Positions 48,690-61,006 of a stretch of 64,000 nt of DNA are shown here, one piece after another. The DNA comes from Hsuehochloa calcarea (taxonomy: Eukaryota; Streptophyta; Magnoliopsida; Poales; Poaceae): NCBI GenBank assembly GCA_036346395.1, contig CM070604.1, positions 53,161,003-53,225,002 of the forward strand, in the 5' to 3' direction. The position numbers and the translations under genes were made by a program. Positions within the stretch are counted from its first letter, which is position 1; every line of letters begins with the position of its first letter. Below the pieces are notes generated by a model. It was not told the DNA's origin, made no database searches, and was given only the letters and a program-made list of their open reading frames with translations.

Positions 48690-49000
48690 ATGTGCCTCCT
48701 CCATCCCGATCCAGATAGAGCGCCCCCCGGCTGCCTCCTCCATCCGCCACCCCATCGTCCTCATTCCCACCGCCCCGTCCTTTGCTGCCACCGCCGCTCC
48801 TTCATCCTCCGCCTCACCGTCCCGTCCTCCGCCGCCGCTCCTTCATCCTCCACCCCACCGCCCCATCCTCCGCCGTCGCTCCTTCATCCCTTGCCCCTCC
48901 TCCATCGTCTGCCCCGTAGCCACACCGTTGTCGCCTCCTCCATCCACCGTCCCTCCCTCCACGCCGCCACTCCTTCCTCCGCCGCCCCTTTCTCCATCCG
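48690..49000. repeat. C-rich low-complexity tract
   Basis: Pyrimidine-rich repeats of cctcctccatccgcc type inside the right part of the hAT-like element. The proline- and serine-rich open frames here are composition artefacts. Confidence 0.75.
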
Positions 49001-49248
49001 TCGCCTCCTCGCTTTGGGCGCCATGTGGTAGGCTCTGCGGTTTGCCACTCTGCTTCTCACCAGCGGCTCGTGAGGGCTTGTGAGCTAGCTCGAGCCTGCT
49101 ACCAAGCTGAGCCAAGCTGAGATTCTATTTCTTTCCCAAAATGAGCTAAGCCGAGCCGCTATTTCATCCGAGCTTGAGAGAGCCAGGCTTAAGCTGGCTA
49201 AGTTTAGCTCGTTTCTAGCCCTGGCGGCGACCTCCATTGCGGGTTGCT

Positions 49249-51165
49249 GTAAGATCGAGGTGACCGACTAGAGGGGGGTGAATAGGCGGTTTTAAAAAAA
49301 ATTCTTTAGCGCTAAAACCAATATATAATGCGGAAGCTAATAACAAATTAGTTTTGCACAATTAAAACCTAAATCAACTAGGCTTCCCTAAGTGCACCAA
49401 CAATATGAACACAATACAATGAGAGCAACATACAATGATATATAAGCAATTAAAGCATGTAATGTAAATTGCTTAAAGTAAAGCACAAGTAAAAACAAGA
49501 TGGACACAATTATATTTTACCGTGGTGTTCGGAGACTTGCCGGTCTCCTCTAATCCACGTTGAGGTAAGCCCAACCACGTTGGACCGGCTCCACTAATTA
49601 AGCCAACACCTCCGAGGTAAGTCCAACCACTTGGACCGGTTCCAACACAAACCAACACCTTGCTCCACTAAGGTTGCTCTTCCTCCACTCCGGAGAAGGC
49701 GAGCACCAAACCACTCACAACCACACCGGGCCTTCTCACAAGATTCTTTGAGAAGATCACCAGGCACGACGCCTCCACGCCGTCTAGGTGTCGGCAAACA
49801 CTAAGAGAAATAAATCTCAACCTTCACTTGAACTAATCAAGTGTCAACGCTCAAGTGGATACACAATCCACTACCTAAGGCAACACATGCACTTAGGGTT
49901 TACTCTCCAAGCTCACCAAATGCAACACATGCACATATGAGGATGAGAGGCTTGCTCTTAGCATGGCAGTCTGACCGATTTACCACCGGTACCAGTGACC
50001 CCTGGCGGTCAGACCGCCAGGCTCCAGAGGCCAAACACATTGGCTCCGCTCAAATGGCAAAACACATTCACCCATTTGAGTGCAACTTCAACAAGGTTTC
50101 AAGATGATATTCTCAACAGGTTGCAAAACATATTTGCCAACATTTAGAATACTCATCACAAGGTATAAGGTACATGGACTTACACTATTTGCAAAACATA
50201 TTTGCAAACTTAAGTCACATGCTACAAGAAATCAAACATGAGCTTCAACTATTTGTAAAACACATTCGTAAATAACAGCCTCATGCCACAAGGCTAAGGT
50301 GCATAGACTTCAACCATTTGCAAAACACATTTGCAAACTATAGTCCCATGCTACAAAGATTAAATGCATGAGCATCAATTATTTGCAAAACATATTTATA
50401 AATAATAGCTCCATGCATAGATGAGCTAGAGCAACCACAATGAGCTATCAACACATGACTAACTCATGCTACTAGTCAAGACCCCTCTTAATAGTACGAC
50501 AATCCTATACTAGCAATTCGGTCTTCCAACCAAACACCAAGACCGGTAAAAGACTAGGAACACATACTTAGCCCTAGCTAGCCATACCTTTGCCTTGCAT
50601 CTTCTTGAAGCTTGATGACGCACATCAACGCTTCAAATTTAGGTCCTTGACTTTGACAATCATCAACACATGATGATCTCTTTTTCTTCACTTCGGGATC
50701 TTATCTTGAACATCATCAACATATGGTGATTTCTTCATCCCGAGTCTTGACATGCATCAACACATGATGCATTCCTTCACTTGACCTCCATCAACACATG
50801 GTGGGTCTTCTCTTGTCTTGATCAAGTTATGATCATCTCCTCTTCTTGAACATCATCGACATATGATTTTCTTTTTCTTCAAGCTCTTCATATGCATCAA
50901 CACATGATGCATCCCTTCACTTGAATCTTGACTTGATGATCAACTCATGATCATCCTGGAACATAACCTATACATCCAACTCATGGAAAAAGTTAGTTCC
51001 GCAATATGATTATCATTAATTACCACACCATACCATTAACACATAATGGTGGGATAAGATATCTCAATCTTTCCCTCTTTGGTAATTGATGATAACCATT
51101 TCAATTACACATAAATTGAATTTAGATAATGGTAACACGATATGAGTATATATAAACTACACAAG

Positions 51166-51199
<34 letters not shown>

Positions 51200-51688
51200 T
51201 CACACTATGAGTATGCGAGAATTACACAAGTTCTACATACTCAAAACATGAGTATACGAGAACTTCATAAGTTCTATATACTCACAACATGAATATACAA
51301 AAACTACTCAAGTTTTATATACTCAACCGGATATGTTTCAAAGTAAAGATCCCAAATATATATGGAAAACGGAATATGGATCAATACTAATGAAACCACA
51401 AAATATAGAATGAGCTCCCCCTAAATGTGTACATACACATATGTGTAAAGAAAATATATGCACATATTCAAGATATACTTATGGTGGAGTTCAACCTATA
51501 TTTTGGATCCGATGAATGCAACATTATATAAGAGTGTAAGATGAATGCATACCTCGTTGAATTTCACCTTTATATCCAAATGAGACTACACACTAGATAT
51601 GGCAATAGAAATGTCAGTCTCACAATTAGATTTGTCATTAATCATCAAAACACTCCATTAACTCATAATTGCGGGTCTAGATCTTTCA
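49249..51688. mobile_element. TG...CA insertion of 2440 bp, probable solo LTR
   Basis: Begins TGTAAGATCGAGG, ends TCTAGATCTTTCA (the ends are an imperfect inverted pair), and is flanked by a perfect 5-bp duplication GTTGC at 49244-49248 and 51689-51693. That is the signature of an LTR-type insertion. The opening (ctagaggggggtgaatag) and closing (gggtctagatctttca) words are widespread in grass genomes. It has no coding region. Inside are two tandem-repeat zones (about 50100-50410 with ttgcaaaacatatttgcaaa; about 50620-50960 with catcaacacatgatg) and a TA run. Confidence 0.85.
51169..51198. repeat. (TA)n microsatellite
   Basis: Uninterrupted TA run of about 15 units inside the 2.44-kb insertion. 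Confidence 0.95.
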
Positions 51689-51693
51689 GTTGC

Positions 51694-53265
51694 GATGGCG
51701 GCACGAGTAGACCCTTCCAACCCTGCCCTCTTCCTCTTCTCCCATTGACAAGAGGGCGGCGGTCGCTCCGGCGACCCCTCCCTTCCCCTTGCTCGGCGGC
51801 ATAGGGAGGCGGTGGCGGAGCTCCGTTGCCTCTGTCCTGTCCGTGCCAAGGATGCATGCGGGGCTTGCTGGCCCCGTCCTTCGCATGAAGGCGGAAGGTG
51901 GTGGCGCCCTCGTCGTTGCCTTGTCCGAAGGCACATGGCGGTGAGCGCTCCGTCCCGCACGGCGGTGGTGGGCTTTGGCCCTAGTCCAACCCAACGGCAC
52001 CGCAGAGGCGGCGACATCGGTCGTGTTGCCGATGAACAAAGCTCTCAACTCGCAAATAATAACAATAGAAAAAACACAAGATGTCCCGGATGTTGCCGCT
52101 TCATTGCACAATGGCGCTTGCCGAATACTGTGGGAAGGGAGGTCTTAGTGTGCACAGAAGCTCACTGATGAACGATGATACCGTTCCTTGTGGCCAGAGG
52201 TTAGCATACGGTCTTGTGCTCATTGATCGGAGACAGACATTTTTGCGTGAGATGGAGCTGGCTGTGGTGCGGCTGAATGGGGCTACATTACACCTGAAAA
52301 TCCCTATATTAGGTGACAATGGAGGTGTGCTGTAAAGACGGAAAATCTATCGTGTCACGCCCACTGATGCGGGATATGCTGGAGTAGTAAGCAGAATTCA
52401 TACTCGGACCACAACTCCACTAGCGCACAGCTGGAACTTCCTATGGTGGAATTGGTTTTATTCGAAGAATTACCTGCTCACTTATATTTTCCTAGTAACA
52501 GTAGCCATACTGCATTGATCCTGATGTTACCAGGATGTGCATAGATGATACATTTGAGAAATAATGGATTACTAACAGGCCAACAGCAGTGCCCTTCATA
52601 GTGCTAAGAAGCGTAAAAATGCCATCTCATTACAAATCACTATTAGTTATATTATGCAATGACATACTAATGGTTGTTTGTGATTTACCATGATCGATGT
52701 AACCCATATCAAGGTTACATACAGGATTACATATTCACAGTAGTTCATATATATTTTACTATTCTTTTTTCCCCTTAAGGCAAAAGTAAGCTGTGACTTG
52801 TTTATTGTTGCATGCAAGATTCATGTAATGATAAAGGGAAAATGTAGAATCCTAATATTATGATGTGCATCTGTCATATTCAGCTATTGATTTGTATGAC
52901 GGGTATTGCTAGAAATTTAATGGCTACTGTTCTTTCAGCTCATTGCTAATTTCAGATTAACTGTTATCGTAATACATTTCTTTTTGTTTCTGCACAGCAA
53001 CTAAGAAATTGGTGCCATAAATAATCAAGTCATGCACCAAGTACTTTTGGTTGGGTACTAGCTTCAATGCACCCTGCAACCTCTTCTTTCTAAGCGTGTT
53101 TGTACCCTTTTTTCCCCTTTGTCTTGAATGCTTTAAATCTATCTTACAATTTGAAGAATATCATGCAACAACGAAACCTATCATCCATGCATGCTTCATT
53201 GATCTTTGCCTGCTCTTTAAGATAATTCAGTTTTATCCCCAGGGCTTCTGTGGATGAGAAGATTC
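51694..53265. other. Intergenic space downstream of the transporter
   Basis: 51694-52010 is GC-rich and continues the host sequence that was interrupted by the hAT-like element and the 2.44-kb insertion. From 52340 the DNA is AT-rich and includes the 3' flank of the transporter gene. I see no supported gene; open frames at 51686-52335 show no family resemblance. Confidence 0.45.
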
Positions 53266-55176
53266 TCAATTATGCACTGGACACCCCTCTACAATTATAC
53301 CCTTTGCAGTGGGGCAAGAAGCGTGAGGACATCCATCTAAGTCATTGCCCGACCAGTTCAAACTGTTGTTCTCTAGTCCTAGGCATAAGTAGATCAAGAC
53401 AGCCATGAATGCCAAACCAGCATCAAGGGCACCTGAAAGCAGATAGTTGTGTCTCTCCCACCAGTCACGCCGGTACTTATAGGCCACATAACCTGACAAA
53501 AACGCAACAAATATCCATGCCGTATAGTTGACTGCAGTGGCAGGGGGCATTTGGCTGATTCCACTAAGCAGCACAGGCATGTTGACAAGTAGGATCCATT
53601 TTTGACCTGGGAATGCCTTGTGTGCAAGCCAGACAAGGAGGGAGCAATGGCGCCCCCTAAGAAGAACCAGTTCACAGCAGAGTAAGTACCTAAATCACCA
53701 AATATTCTGCGTGGGCTAATAAGGCCCCATATGACCGATGCATCGTAGAATAAATGATCATAAGGGCAGGTCCAAGGGCTGCCTGCTGGGAGGAGCTCGG
53801 TGTTGCATATATTGGGGATTGTGTCCATGAGCCACCATGCTGTTCCAAGGTATACAAATGCTGCTATCAAAGTGCCCACGACCTGTTATTTTCAATAAGT
53901 TACATTTAGGGACACAGTTAATACATCGAGAGAATGTGCTTGTTCTCCTTTTGTACAAATAATGGCCATTATTCATGTGACTAGTGTAGCTGACCTGAGC
54001 CATAAACATAGTCCTTGGGGGAATCTTCATGTAGTGGCCCAATTTAAAATCTTGCAAAAAAGCTAGAGCTTGACGTGCGCCGATGTAGCCATATACCTTG
54101 AAACAAATGTTTGCAACAGGTCGTCCAGGATATAAGTACCCCATGATGTACTCCGTGATGATATTCAAGCCTGGAATCTGTCACATAAGATATAATGAGC
54201 TGAATTGCTGCTCCTACAACTGTCAGCCGTAGTATGCATCTGTCTGTATTCATGTTTGAAGTCCATACCTGGTTGGTTGTTGCTGTGATAATTCCAATTG
54301 GAAGGGTGTAGAAAATGGCAAGGGTGCATGCAAGCAGCACCCCCCACCAGGGTAGCTGCAGTTGCTCAATGTAGTACTCACAAGTAAACATGGTGGTTGC
54401 AACACTGGCGACAAGGATGCAAATGAACCACCATTCAGGGACCTGCTTGTATCTCCTCATAAGCTTTGTATGTATGTCCATCTTTTTCTCCTGGAAAGCT
54501 GATTTGCTTAACTGCCAAATTTCACTGGACACAAGCGTTGGAATTTTAGCTGCATATCTAGTTTTGCATAATAGACCAAGAGGGGTACATAGTTAGCAAA
54601 AATTACCTTCCATGGAAAAGGAGAACGTGGACAAGTGTTGCGGTAAGGCATGCAAAACCAAGACCATAGCTGACAGCAAAGAAGGTGCTGATGTATAGTG
54701 GCCCATTCTTCTCATAGGCATTTGTATCAAACTGGAACTGGGAGTCCATAATGCTAGAGATGTTGTACTTCTGACCAGTCACTGTGAAGAGACCGTCTGA
54801 AAAGATTGGGAAGTTCTGTGCCTTGTAGATATTAAACCAGTATGTGATGGGTGTGATTATGTACATGTAGATGAAGAAGCCGGCGGCAATGTTGGCAGTG
54901 GCAAACCAGGGGCTAGCGAGAGGGTTTCCGAGGTATGAGGAGATGGATGACCAGTCGAGTCCAATTGCACCGATGCCAAGGCCGTGCAGGCCTGAGCCAA
55001 GCTGTTGGGCGAGCACAGAGTTGGGAAAGATCCAACAGATCCAGGAGAGGGAAGTGAGCATCTGGAATAGGTAGCCTGGGAGGATGTAGTAGGCGAAACT
55101 GCACACAAGCGCCACCATGAAGAATTGATTGCGCGTCATGCCACCTTTGCTCCTTCGTTCCTTTTCATGGAGTGCC
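53266..55176 (-). pseudogene. Oligopeptide transporter (OPT family), 5'-truncated and frameshifted
   Basis: Four exons on the minus strand: 54607-55176, 54269-54524, 53995-54177, 53266-53882, all with GT-AG borders. They encode about 541 residues against about 740 for full OPT proteins. The first visible exon enters at RALHEKERRSKGGMTRNQFF and contains several membrane segments (SFAYYILPGYLF, WICWIFPNSVLAQQLGSGL). The family motif KIPPR is in exon three, and the end reads GCPVHN. The N-terminal third, with the NPG motif and first membrane helices, is not found in the 8.8 kb upstream, where a MULE starts 100 bases before the first exon. In the last exon a C run has lost one base (GGG at 53640-53642 on the plus strand), breaking the frame after GGAIAP; the good frame resumes further on. 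Relatives move peptides or metal chelates across the plasma membrane. Rice OPT4 is the likely counterpart by position. Confidence 0.88.
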
Positions 55177-55364
55177 CTGGAGCATATGCATTACGAATCT
55201 GTAAGTTATTTCACTGTTTTATTGAAAGTTTTATATCTGTCTTACGACTTTGGAGAATTTCACTTAGGAGAAAAAGGTAGTATACTGGATTTTTTTTAAA
55301 AAAAATAATTATTTTTTTCTAAAATAAAAATAATATACCTCCATTTTTTTTAACATAATAAGCT

Positions 55365-55545
55365 TCTGTCGCTCCACCGTTGGATAACTTGAATCTAGTC
55401 GCTCAACCATTGGACGATTGATCCAAGTGGCCCAACGGTCGAACGACATGTGGAGTAGTCGCCCGGTGGTTAAGCGACTTGTAATAGTCGCTTAACGGTT
55501 GGACCACTACTCCACGTGTCGCTTGACCGTTGGACGATTTAAAAT
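55365..55545. repeat. MULE 2 left subterminal repeats
   Basis: Six to seven short repeats in both orientations built on gtcgctcaaccgttgga or its complement. They match the clusters at the other end of the element. Confidence 0.8.
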
Positions 55546-56067
55546 AATAATATTATTATTTTAATAATCCATTGGAAATAATTATGGAAAAATAAATGAC
55601 AATTTTTTTAGGTAATACATTTATCAAATCTTGTTTGTAGGTTGTTAATTTTTCTAAAAATAAAAGGGTGATGACAAGGTTGGTTGGTCTGTTTGTGATT
55701 TTCACAGATTCTCACGGGTACAAAATCCGTTATACTCGCAATAACATTTTGTGATCGTTGTATATTGTTGTAATGCGGTAAATTTCTGAAGAATTTTGTG
55801 AGGACGATTGAGGTAGCAATGAGTCGTAAGTAGGAAGGTAAGTGATTTTTACATGCGCTAGGGAATTCATACACGGTGGAGAATTTTGGAGAAATGACGC
55901 AACGATAATAACACGATAGTTGATCCGACAAGGGGGTTACATAACACGCAGGCTAACGAGCCAAGGAAAGTACTAACTTGAGTACAAGTTACAACATGCT
56001 AGCATTTGTAGTCTTAGTACCACTACACACACAACAAGAAGTGGCGTTGCACTTCACGCCAGTGTTC

Positions 56068-58630
56068 TTACTTGTTGGCAGGCACCTTGCAACTTCTTGC
56101 AGTGTGGCATTCCTGCCCGCAACGGCCGCAACGTCTACTCGCCGCTCCAGTTTCCCCTTCGTCCATATCGTTCCTGATGCGACGATTCTGCCGACGACCC
56201 TTCCCACCATTCAACAGGTCAAGATCCAGAATCCAGATTTTTTGTGCCAAATCCAGGGTGGCGAAGTTGCCCACAACCCTGAAGTCTCTTAGCTCATCAC
56301 ACCACACCTGCAGCACCCTCTCTTTCATGAAGTACTACGACATGAAGTTTGATAGGGTCCATGTTGATAGTCCCGCATGCGGTGAGGACATGGGAGCATG
56401 GCTTGTGAAGGAGCTTTGGCTTGTTGCATGTGCAGCTAGGTTCATTCACATGATCTCTAAGGCACACCTCGTGGGTAACAAGAGAGCGAGCCGTGTGCGA
56501 CTGACCCTTCTCGGTCTTGGCATGCATGTACGCTGTAATCTTTGAGCAGTACGGTGTATGTGGGTTGGCTGCATGAAGTACCACATTTGCATGCCTCTCC
56601 CTGAAATATTCGATTGTACCGTGCAGAACGACTTCCACGATGGCGACGAGGGGTTGAGGACGGAGGCCCCTAAGAACCGAGTTGTACACCTCTATAAGGT
56701 TAGTGGTCATTATACCGTACCTTGCACCGTCCGTGTGCAGCAATGACTACTTCTCCAATGGATCGACCTCAATCCAATGGAAGAAGCACTTAATGTCCAT
56801 CGAGGTCCTCCACGTCACACGCGGAGGGTCAAGCTCTGACAGTGGTGTGAGGCGTTCGGGTTGCGCCACCCAAGGAATGGGCAGACGCTTGTTCCTCTCG
56901 ACGACGTGCTTTCTAGTGTGCGCCTCCAACACCTCCCACAACGCATCAAATTTACGCTACTGGTTCCGCATAGCCAGCCTCTTGAACAGCTTCATCAACG
57001 GTTGCTACAGGAACTGCTTGAATAAGTTGGCCCCCAGATGGCGAATGCACCATCTGTTCCTCATGTCTCACCAAGGGAACGACTCATCGGGGTTTTGCTG
57101 AAGTTTTCTGATGGCCTTCATCATCCCAGGGTGGCGATCATGGATTATACATACATCAGAACGTGCCCCAATTACTCCCTCATTCAGATATCGAAGGAAC
57201 TACAACCAGCTATCGAAATTCTCACTTTCCATGAATGCTATGGCTAAGGGCAGAATCTGATTGTTGTCATCAACGCCAATTGCTTCGTCGACTGAGATCA
57301 CGGGCGACATGTGCCTGAAAGCTTCGTTGCAGGCACCAAAGGCCAAGAAGACCCTCTACAATACCGTGAAACCTCGCGGTCTTCTGGATGGTTTGTACTT
57401 CACAGCAATGTATGTGCCGTTGACTGTCCTACAACACCTAGATCATACGAGGAAGGTTGTCGTAAGCCACCTCGAAAGAACCCGACCTCCTTTCCAAAGC
57501 TTTCTGCTTCGGATGCTATGCCTTCGCGTAGCTAATCTTGTACTTGAATTTCTGCTTGATCCACCATGATGTGCTTGGCCTCCAAGTCCTTCTTCACTAT
57601 CTTTCCATACATGAGATTGGCTATGAAGGTAGACGTTAGGTTGCGATTTTTCGGCAAAACACTACTGAGCACGCAAGAGTGCGGCTCCACCTTGGAGACA
57701 ATCCAGTGAGTTTTGTACTTAGGTCTACGTGTGTGCACATGCTAAGGACAACCACCCTACTCGCAGACCACAGTGTACTGCTCCTGGCTGGACAACATAA
57801 TGGCATCCTGCAGTGATCCCTTGTTGGCAAACATTGCATGAAGCCGAACCTCCGTAGCATGGTACTCCTATAGTGATTCGTGCTCGTCGTGCACAGTAAG
57901 ACCCTCAATGTTCACTGTATTCCATTCCTGCGGGATCAGACCTTCCTCATCATTAGAAGAGTCGTCGCCATCCTCTTCGGAAGAGTCATCACCATCATCT
58001 TCTAAAGCTTCCTCCTCGGCCCAGGCCTCGAAGTCATCGATCTCCATCTACGCACTATGCTGTCGACATGCTCCCCTGCATCCGCCTGTCCAGTGGGCTC
58101 AGCGTGCGGTGTGCATCTTCCTCTTCTAGCTTTGCAACATCAGTCACCGCGTCCTCTTCATGAACTGGACGATCTTCCTCTTCTGTCTGCGCGCTCGGGT
58201 TGCTCCCAACAAACGTACGATAGCCGTCGGCAGGGCCTCGTGCGAGTCCCTTCGGACATGCTTGCACGAGTAGCATGCACTCGTATCCACGACGTCGGCA
58301 GCCTTCCACAAAGTCCTTCTATGCAACCGTGCACATCAGTCTGCTCAACTCCCACCGAATGTGCGTGCCAGACCGACTCCAAAGCTCATGTAGGACGACA
58401 CTGCACACCTCGGGGTCCAAGGAGAAGCTGCAGGTGAGCCAGCGCGGGGCATCTCCGATTCGAGCATTATCCACGTCCGGGTGTACCATACTGACATACG
58501 GGAAACCACTCAGGTCAACACCGTATAGACCTTCACGAATCGTACCAACACCGTAATGCACTTTTAATCTTGTGGGCTCCGACGTGACTAATTTGTCACT
58601 GTAAATATTTCGAGTATTGCAACTAGCCAT
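56068..58630 (-). pseudogene. MuDR-type transposase of MULE 2, degenerate
   Basis: Read on the minus strand from 58630 (MASCNTRNIY, then KVHYGVGTIREGLYGVDLSG), through an acidic linker (58310-57910), a stretch WIVSKVEPHSCVL and NRNLTSTFIANLMYGKIVKK near 57700-57580, scattered DDE-domain pieces near 57250-57000, and GARYGIMTTNLIEVYNSVLR near 56720. Then comes a SWIM zinc finger CTCNKPKLLHKPCSHVLTAC (56430-56370) and, at the end, a zinc knuckle CGRCGQECHTARSC near 56090. Stops and frame changes are scattered throughout, so it is inactive. Its sequence is distinct from the MULE 1 transposase. Confidence 0.83.
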
Positions 58631-59094
58631 TTGTCAACATACATTCACGAAATACAAACCAATAAGTAGCGACACGTTGCCTACATTCGGATGAAAACAA
58701 GAATGGATAAGACTATTACCTTCATGCGAAGACCTTCTCTCCTTATCAGCGAGCTTCATTCTTCTTTTTCTCTTAGCTCTCGAGCTCCTCTGCTCCCCCC
58801 TCCCCCGTCGTTCTCTCTCCTTTCCTCTCCTTTCCTCTCCTCCCCTCTCCCAATCCTCTCCCCCTCTTCTATCCACTTCCGCTCTCCTTCTCCCTCTCTC
58901 CTTTTCTCCTCTCCCGAGCTCCTCTAGTTCTCTCCCAAGAGAAATGGCAAAAGAGACTGTGAGTGTGCCTTTCTATACAACCATCTAATCGCTCAACCGT
59001 TGGACGACTTGGCAACAAGTAGTGGCCCAATGGTTGAGCAGCACACCGATATACTTGTTGCCAAGCCACCCAACGGTTGAGCAACACGGAGTAG

Positions 59095-60345
59095 TTATCC
59101 CAATCTTGGGATTGTATTTCAAATGTATAAAAATGAGAAGAACTTAAAATTTTTGATGTATCGTATTGTCATTTGAATGTTTTGGATTTTCATTCATTGG
59201 TTTTGGTGAATTTTGAAAAACTAATGCTTCAATTCACTCGACATATAGTCCTTTAAAACTTTTGAAACCAAATCTTGTTATCAGTCTGTGAGAATAATTT
59301 TCCTAGATTCTAGAACATCTATTTAACCCACCTGAAATCTTTTATAATTTCTAGAATTATTTTGCTATTTTAAAATGGCCAGTCAAACCAGTTAGTCCTC
59401 GGTCAAACACCTAAACCAGAGACTTAAAACATTCCTACAGGAAAATTTATTTCTCTAAAAACTCTGGTTTTACACAAGAGTCTACACTTTGTCAGAAGCC
59501 TCCCATAAAAATTTTAGAATTTTTAAGGCTTTAAAACTATGTCTAATAATTCGAAACCCTCCCAGCCTTTTGAAATCAACTCGGCCAAATCAATCGAGTT
59601 GACTCGACTCGGTTTCGACCAGCCCACTTGGTTTCGATCAGTCACTCGGTTTCGACCACCTACTCGATCACCCACTCGGTTTCGACCAGAACCACTTGGT
59701 TTCGACCAAAACCACTCGGTTTCTACAGGTGCTCGGGTGGTCGAAACCGAGTGGTTGATCGAAATCAAGTGGGTGGTTGAAACCAAGTGATTGGTCGAAA
59801 TCGAGTGGGTTGGTCGAGACCGAGTTGAGTCAACTTGATTGGTTTGACCGAGTTGATTTCAAAAGGCTGAGAGGGTTTCGAATTATTAGACAGAGTTTTA
59901 AAGTCTCAAATATTCTAAAAATTTTATATGAGGCTTCTGACAAAGTGTAGACCCTTGTCTAAATCTTTTCAGAGTTTTTGGAGAAATAAATTTTCCTGTA
60001 GAAATATTTTGAGTCTCTGGTTTAGTGTTTGACCAAGGACTAACTGGTTGGACTGGTCATTTTAAAATAGCAAAATAATTCTAGAAATTATGAAATTTTT
60101 CAGGTGAGTCGAATAGATATTCTGGAACATAGGAAAATTATTCTAATAGACTGATCACAAGATTTTGTTTCAAAAGTTTTAAAGGACTATGTGTTAAGTG
60201 AATTAAAACATTAGTTTTTCAAAATTGACCAAAACTAATAAATGAAAATCTAGATAATTCAAATGACAACATGATGCATCAAAAGTTTTAAATTCTTTTC
60301 ATTTTTATACATTTGAAATACAAACCTAAGATTATGATGTTACAA
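59095..60345. mobile_element. Foldback element with arms of about 620 bp
   Basis: The left half (59095-59722) and the right half (59744-60345) are reverse complements of each other almost throughout. Matching pairs include tgtatttcaaatgtataaaa with its complement near 60300, attctagaattattttgc-type words near 59350 and 60080, and tcgaaaccctcccagcc near 59560 with its complement near 59870. The centre is about 59733. Near the centre are tandem actcggtttcgacca words. It carries no gene and splits the right subterminal repeats of MULE 2, so it inserted later. Confidence 0.9.
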
Positions 60346-60534
60346 GTCGCCTAACCGTTAAGCGACTCACAAGTCGCTCAACCACCAGGCAACTACTTCT
60401 TGTGTACCCTCTTTTTATTTTACAGGAATAATCCGCTATTGCTCCACCGTTGGTTTTTCCTATAAAATAAAAAGAGGGTATATTAGTGTATTTCGGAATA
60501 AAAAAATGATGGTTTTAAAAAAATCTAGTATACT

Positions 60535-61000
60535 GCAACTTGATCTGCGTACTGTCAAGCGTGTCCAGTACTCCAGTGTGTATGTTGGGCCCACTCATCG
60601 TTGTGCATTACAAAAATAAAAATCGAGATGACTTTGTTCATCGGCACAGCAGAACTCATTTTATTGCTTATGACCTAAAATTGTTATTTCAACAAATTGT
60701 TTCCATGATTTCTTGTACTTTTTTTTTGTGGCCACCATGATTTCTTGTACTAACATTTCCTGAAAAATTGCTACATTTGCTGAGGCGGTATATATGGTTA
60801 TCTTTGATAAACATATACGATTTCTGTTTTTTATGGACATGCTTGCTAATTTCTGAAGTCGCCACTTTATCCCTGCATTTACAAACTGTGGGCCTTAGTT
60901 CAGGAGAAACTGGTAAAATCATAAGTCTACATTTTTGTCCTACAACATGTGTTTGAATCTTTGGATTTATTCCCATCTAATCCTGATTGCACAAAGAATC
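60535..61000. other. Unassigned AT-rich DNA
   Basis: Between MULE 2 and the next LTR. I looked here for the missing first exons of the transporter on the minus strand and found no match to the expected motifs. Confidence 0.4.
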
Positions 61001-61006
61001 TATAAG

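Larger units (their letters stand above)
46894..49224. mobile_element. hAT-like element with nested solo LTR
   Basis: Ends are inverted: the left reads tagggctgaaaaaatagctcg and the reverse complement of the right reads cagggctagaaacgagct. Both are followed by gctcgagcc-type words typical of grass hAT termini. Flanking 8-mers are gcaatgac and gcggcgac, which differ by three transitions only, as in an aged target duplication. Its own interior is short (46915-47044 and 48670-49200), so it is non-autonomous. A 1.6-kb solo LTR is inserted inside it. Confidence 0.75.
55279..60534. mobile_element. Second Mutator-like element (MULE 2), about 5.3 kb
   Basis: Ends are inverted: the left reads agtatactggatttttttt and the reverse complement of the right reads agtatactagatttttttaa, followed by AT-rich DNA on both sides. 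Inside is a broken MuDR-type transposase on the minus strand. Clusters of cgctcaaccgttgg-type repeats lie at 55365-55545 and at 58980-59090 plus 60350-60450, the latter split by a foldback insertion. A 9-bp target duplication was not found. It sits just upstream of the first remaining transporter exon. Confidence 0.75.

Noticed and set aside
48690..49000. Proline/serine-rich protein
   Set aside because: A low-complexity cctcctccatcc tract inside a transposon; any frame gives Pro, Ser and Leu.
51663..52335. Overlapping open frames in GC-rich DNA
   Set aside because: No domain, no start context and frames on both strands alike; treated as intergenic.
60689..60976. Candidate missing transporter exon on the minus strand
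   Set aside because: The translated residues show none of the membrane pattern or NPG motif of OPT N-termini.
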